Source of the DNA: Erysipelotrichaceae bacterium
Lineage (GTDB): Bacteria > Bacillota_I > Bacilli_A > Erysipelotrichales > Erysipelotrichaceae
Direction of reading: 5' to 3'
Assembly (NCBI GenBank): GCA_003520745.1
Contig: DOUE01000020.1
Span: 41,129 to 84,578 of the forward strand
Length of the DNA: 43,450 nt
In this document: positions 40,379-43,450 of the stretch, piece by piece
Layout: each line of letters begins with the position of its first letter
How positions within the stretch are numbered: the stretch's first letter is position 1
Notes under the pieces: generated by a model
What the model was told of the DNA's origin: nothing
Database searches by the model: none
What the model saw: only the letters and a program-made list of their open reading frames with translations
Program-made: the position numbers and the translations under genes

Positions 40379-41467
40379 ATGATCATCTACTGTACGAAGA
40401 AGCTTGCGGATAAACTGGAAACGCCGGTCGAAGTGATCGAAAATGAAGCATCGTTTTTCAATTGGTCGGCCAACTTGATCAAACACGGTAGAAAACAGAT
40501 TTTGCTACTCTCCCACTCGGAATCAAAGTATCCCGTGCTGGTCGCGGGAATCCTGAAGAAAGACATCAAGCATTTGGGACGGGTCATTCATGAAGCGATC
40601 GCGATCCAACTTGAATATGAGAAAGTGAAGCCCGAGATCATCCAACGATTCCTCGATGACGGCCAAGACGTTCGGTTCGCCAAACTTTCCGATCGCAAGA
40701 TGGTCGGCGGGTTGATCCGTTGGGACCAGGAACTTCTCTATCGCTATGACTTAAGCGAAGCCGACAACGGACCGCTACCTGAAGTATCCGTGGCGCTTGC
40801 GCGTGTGTTGGTCACCATCCATAAAAAGAACTACGAGTATCCATCGGACGTTTTTTTCGAGTCGTTCGCATCGGCCTATGGCGCACAACTCTTTGAATCC
40901 CGTGGGATCCGATTGAAGTTCACCCTCAAGATGAAAAAGACGAAAGTTTGGCGCATCATCACATGTCCGCTCCCCATCTCCTACAAACACCTGCATCACA
41001 TCATCGTCGAAAGTTTCGGGTGGTATGGAAGCAAACCCCACATGTTTAAGGTCATCGATAAGAGGACGAAGTCGATCGACACCATCGTACCTTATTTTCC
41101 CGAAACCGAGGAAGAGTTCTTCGAGAACAGTGTCCAGGCTACGGATTTCGACTTCACCCAATACGACATCCATTATTACTATGATCCGGCGCATACCGCG
41201 ATCATCGAGATCACATCCTTCGGGTGGGTCGACAAGTTCGACAAGAACCAACCCTGGTGTGAAGAAACCGTCGGGGTTGCGAATCCCGATGGGATATCTC
41301 CGGAAGAGTTTGAGGAACTGATCGAACTGGGTACTGAAGAGTTGGATCCAAGTGTGAGATACTTTCTGAAGCATCAGTTTGAAAGTGCGGAAAGATACGC
41401 GAAGATCGACCTGATCAACCGTCGCTTGTCCGATGTCATCCAGACCCGGCCCGACACTTTCGTATAA
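40379..41467 (+). CDS. DUF6933 / plasmid pRiA4b ORF-3-like fusion protein
   Basis: 362 aa with two parts. Residues 1-150 resemble DUF6933 (MIIYCTKKLADKL; FFNWSANLIKHGRKQILLLSHSESKYPVLVAGILKKDIKHL), a domain of unknown function. Residues about 178-310 match the PRiA4_ORF3 family (LKFTLKMKKTKVWRIITCPLPISYKHLHHIIVESFGW; PHMFKV), also without established biochemistry, with the usual aspartate-rich YYYDPAHTAIIEI segment. No membrane helix or signal peptide. It starts one base after paralogue B, so it is part of the same operon. Domain calls are from memory of the patterns. Confidence 0.75.
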   Translation: MIIYCTKKLADKLETPVEVIENEASFFNWSANLIKHGRKQILLLSHSESKYPVLVAGILKKDIKHLGRVIHEAIAIQLEYEKVKPEIIQRFLDDGQDVRFAKLSDRKMVGGLIRWDQELLYRYDLSEADNGPLPEVSVALARVLVTIHKKNYEYPSDVFFESFASAYGAQLFESRGIRLKFTLKMKKTKVWRIITCPLPISYKHLHHIIVESFGWYGSKPHMFKVIDKRTKSIDTIVPYFPETEEEFFENSVQATDFDFTQYDIHYYYDPAHTAIIEITSFGWVDKFDKNQPWCEETVGVANPDGISPEEFEELIELGTEELDPSVRYFLKHQFESAERYAKIDLINRRLSDVIQTRPDTFV

Positions 41468-41516
41468 ACCCGAAATCGAATCGAAAAAATATTGAAATAA
41501 TTTTCAACGCTTTCGG

Positions 41517-41545
41517 TTGACATTGTCCCTGAAACTGAATAAAAT
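41517..41545 (+). promoter_or_regulatory. Promoter of the T-box / M20 peptidase / metN operon
   Basis: TTGACA (41517-41522), exactly 17 bases, TAAAAT (41540-41545): a near-consensus sigma-A promoter immediately before T-box stem I. Confidence 0.85.
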
Positions 41546-41547
41546 GA

Positions 41548-41818
41548 AACTCAGAAAAACTGTGAAGAGAAAAGTAGTTCCTGAGGATTTCATAGAGAGC
41601 CCCGAAGTGCTGGAAGGGGTAGATCCGATCGAATGAACATGGTCTTGGAGTTGCATACCGAGGGGAAACCTTAGGCTATGACGGAAGCGCCCGTTAACGC
41701 GATAGAGTATAAACCGGAGTCCGGTCGTACTTGATGAGGTTGTTTCTTAGAGGAAACAACAAACAAAGGTGGTAACACGGGTAAGCCCTCGTCCTTAGGA
41801 TGAGGGCTTTTATATTTT
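41548..41818 (+). ncRNA. T-box riboswitch leader, methionine specifier
   Basis: Stem I runs from AACTC (41548-41552) to GAGTT (41648-41652). It contains the AGTAG motif, an AGAGAG/GCTGG-type terminal pair and the CCCC/GGGG and GGAT/ATCC helices. The specifier loop on the 3' side reads GAATGAA, with AUG at 41633-41635 followed by a purine. Stem III is GTTGTTTC/GAAACAAC (41739-41760). The T-box AAAGGTGGTAACACGG is at 41765-41780, with UGGU for pairing to ACCA of tRNA. The terminator GCCCTC-TCC/GGA-GAGGGC with TTTT ends near 41818. AUG fits the methionine transporter gene downstream. Uncharged tRNA-Met should allow read-through. Confidence 0.9.
41783..41818 (+). terminator. T-box terminator
   Basis: AAGCCCTC...GAGGGCTTTT with a GTCC/GGAT inner stem and TTA loop, followed by ATATTTT; mutually exclusive with the T-box antiterminator. 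Confidence 0.9.
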
Positions 41819-41830
41819 ACCGGAGGGAAC

Positions 41831-43018
41831 ATGAAACCAGAACTGCAGAAAAGAATCGTCGATTACATCGACCGGCAACTCGTGACCTACCAGGACATCG
41901 CGAAAGACATCCATGCCCGTCCCGAGACCAGCAACCACGAACACTATGCCTGTGGTCGCTTGGCGAAACAATTGATCGAAGAGGGGTTTGACACCACGAT
42001 CGACGTGGCGGGGCATCCGACCGGCTTCGATGCGCGGTACACGACAAGAAAAGGACCGGTGATTGTCTTCTTGGCGGAATACGACGCCTTGGAAGGCTTG
42101 GGACACGGATGCGGACACAACCTCTTCGGGGCGACCTCTTCGCTTGCGGGGGCGGCATTGAAACGGGTGATCGACGAGATCGGCGGGGAAGTACGGGTTT
42201 ACGGCACACCCGGTGAAGAAGGCGGGGAAAACGGCAGTGCGAAAGGCAGTTTCGTCCGCGAAGGGTTCTTCAAGGATGTGGATGCGGCCTTGTGCGTCCA
42301 TCCCGGCGACCGGCATAGCCCAACGATCGCTTCCTTGGCCAACGATCCGGTGGATATCGTCTTCCATGGGAAATCGTCACATGCGGCCAGCGCCCCCGAG
42401 CAAGGGATCAACGCCCTGGATGCCCTGATCCAAGTCTACAACGGCATCAATGCCCTGCGTCAGCATCTTCCTTCCGATGTACGCATACACGGGGTCATCA
42501 CCCATGGGGGGACCGCCGCCAACATCGTCCCCGACCTTGCCAAAGCGCGTTTCTATCTCCGTGCGGCGACCCGTGCGACACTGAATACGGTCTTCAAGAA
42601 AGTGGAAAACATCGTGCAAGGCGCAGCCCTTCAAACCGGATGCACCTACGAATTCGGTCTCTTCCAGAATAGCGTGGACAACGTCGTCCCGACCCCGTTG
42701 TTCGATGAGGTCTATCGAAGTCATCTCGAATCGTTTGGACAGAAGTTTACCCAACACCAAGGGATCGGCTCGAGTGATGTCGGTAACGTCAGCCAGGTCG
42801 TCCCGACCCTCCATCCCCACATCCAAATCAGCGGGACGCCGATCGCGGCCCATAGTCAAGCGTTCAAAGAGGCGTCGATCAGCCAGACCGGTTTGGATTC
42901 CATCGCCTTGGGTGCGAAACTCCTCGCCCTGAGCGCCTTGGATCTCCTCTTGGATCCGCAATTACTGCAAGCCATCAAAGCCCAACACGCGCAAGAAGTC
43001 GCAAAGCAGACGACGTAA
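41831..43018 (+). CDS. M20 family metallopeptidase / amidohydrolase
   Basis: Zinc-dependent amidohydrolase of the M20D group (N-acyl-amino acid or aminobenzoyl-glutamate hydrolase type). 395 aa. Metal-site residues are in FLAEYDALEGLGHGCGHNLFG (residues 80-100) and GTPGEEGG (126-133). The dimerisation or lid domain spans about 180-290, including HAASAPEQGINALDAL, and GSSDVGNVSQVVPTLHPHIQI closes the catalytic domain. The ribosome site CGGAGGGAAC precedes ATG 41831. It is controlled by a Met T-box and followed by metN, the same grouping as in streptococci, so it probably releases methionine from an N-acyl or peptide derivative brought in by the transporter. The exact substrate is inference. 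Confidence 0.9.
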   Translation: MKPELQKRIVDYIDRQLVTYQDIAKDIHARPETSNHEHYACGRLAKQLIEEGFDTTIDVAGHPTGFDARYTTRKGPVIVFLAEYDALEGLGHGCGHNLFGATSSLAGAALKRVIDEIGGEVRVYGTPGEEGGENGSAKGSFVREGFFKDVDAALCVHPGDRHSPTIASLANDPVDIVFHGKSSHAASAPEQGINALDALIQVYNGINALRQHLPSDVRIHGVITHGGTAANIVPDLAKARFYLRAATRATLNTVFKKVENIVQGAALQTGCTYEFGLFQNSVDNVVPTPLFDEVYRSHLESFGQKFTQHQGIGSSDVGNVSQVVPTLHPHIQISGTPIAAHSQAFKEASISQTGLDSIALGAKLLALSALDLLLDPQLLQAIKAQHAQEVAKQTT

Positions 43019-43028
43019 AGGAGAGACC

Positions 43029-43450
43029 ATGATCGAACTACGCAACATAACGAAAACATTCAACCTGGAAAACAAATCGATCCACGCCGTCAATCATCTT
43101 ACATTGACGATCCCGGAAGGGTCGATCTTCGGGGTCATCGGCGAGAGCGGAGCCGGCAAGAGCACCTTGGTGCGATGCATCAACCTTCTTGAACGTCCTT
43201 CCAACGGGGAAGTCGTGCATCACGATGTCGACCTGATGCGACTGAAGCCCGATGAACTGTTGAAGGTGAGGAAGAAGATCGGGATGATCTTCCAGCAATT
43301 CAACCTCTTTACTTCGCGAACGGTCTATGAGAACGTCGCGTTCCCGCTCAAAGGGATGAAGAAGGAAGAAATCCAAACGAAAGTCATCGAGCTTTTGACC
43401 TTGGTCGGGATCGAAGAGAAAATCAACGCCTATCCTTCCCAACTCAGCGG
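43029..43450 (+). CDS. metN: Methionine ABC transporter ATP-binding protein MetN (5' part)
   Basis: ATPase of the MetNIQ importer, acting on the inner face of the membrane. The 140 visible codons begin MIELRNITKTF and include Walker A GESGAGKST (38-46), CINLLERPSNGEV, a pattern typical of MetN, and the Q-loop IGMIFQQFNLF. The window ends at YPSQLSG, just within the ABC signature. The C-terminal NIL/ACT regulatory domain and the permease and binding-protein genes lie beyond the edge. The ribosome site AAAGGAGAGACC overlaps the M20 gene stop. Assignment to methionine rests on subfamily pattern plus the Met T-box. Confidence 0.88.
   Translation, partial: MIELRNITKTFNLENKSIHAVNHLTLTIPEGSIFGVIGESGAGKSTLVRCINLLERPSNGEVVHHDVDLMRLKPDELLKVRKKIGMIFQQFNLFTSRTVYENVAFPLKGMKKEEIQTKVIELLTLVGIEEKINAYPSQLS

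Noticed and set aside
41492..41507. TTGAAATAATTTTCAA hairpin as a terminator after the DUF6933 fusion gene
   Set aside because: The stem is short and AT-only at its core, and no T-run follows on the plus strand; the T-run is on the minus strand, where no gene ends.
1..43450. CRISPR arrays, prophage, tRNA or rRNA genes
   Set aside because: No regularly spaced direct repeats, phage structural genes or tRNA/rRNA-like sequences were seen by eye.

Overview
The window is a dense, roughly 50% GC chromosomal segment from a member of the Bacillota that is organised like Bacilli. It uses the standard genetic code: TGA is a normal stop, often inside ATGA start/stop overlaps. Gene order gives the strongest affiliation. 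rsmG-noc-parA-parB and tatD-(yabE-like)-rnmV-rsmA-ispE-glmU-prs match the origin-proximal region of Bacillus, but the sporulation-linked genes and purR that Bacillus carries in the second block (yabG, veg, sspF, purR, yabJ, spoVG) are absent. Together with a long fused PurL of the Streptococcus/Clostridium kind, this suggests a non-sporulating lineage in the Erysipelotrichia / Acholeplasma-Izemoplasma neighbourhood. That placement is inference; I cannot name a species.

Layout. 1-177: start of a lipoprotein gene, minus strand, cut by the window edge. 383-4892: rsmG, noc, parA, parB and mnmE (ribosome and tRNA modification, chromosome segregation, nucleoid occlusion). 4902-11704: RDD membrane protein, tatD, a YabE-like lipoprotein, rnmV, rsmA, ispE, glmU and prs (rRNA maturation, isoprenoid, UDP-GlcNAc and PRPP synthesis). 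11828-13182: SemiSWEET transporter, NTF2-fold protein and aspartate/glutamate racemase. 13186-14889: an apparently intact IS1182-type insertion sequence with terminal repeats and an 8-bp target duplication. 14891-21430 (minus): HAD phosphatase, addA and addB (double-strand break repair). 21477-25248: EamA transporter, an unidentified 267-aa protein, a membrane-anchored HTH regulator and yigZ. 25295-38706: a guanine riboswitch and purEKLCFMNHDB, a complete PRPP-to-IMP pathway plus adenylosuccinate lyase. 38863-41467: a PfkB kinase, two paralogous small membrane proteins and a DUF6933/PRiA4_ORF3 fusion. 41517-43450: a methionine-type T-box, an M20 peptidase and the start of metN.

How the parts fit. 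prs supplies PRPP to the pur operon, which is controlled by a guanine-sensing leader. The T-box, M20 peptidase and MetN form a methionine salvage and uptake unit. The Noc protein has a plausible exact binding site (ATTTCCCGGGAAAT) inside purD.

The items most worth a second look are: an IS inserted in the loop of what was a perfect bidirectional terminator; a Noc without the N-terminal membrane-targeting segment, together with the exact Noc-site palindrome; a possible independent small transcript or leader peptide with its own terminator directly before the guanine riboswitch; and the uncharacterised four-gene cassette after purB.
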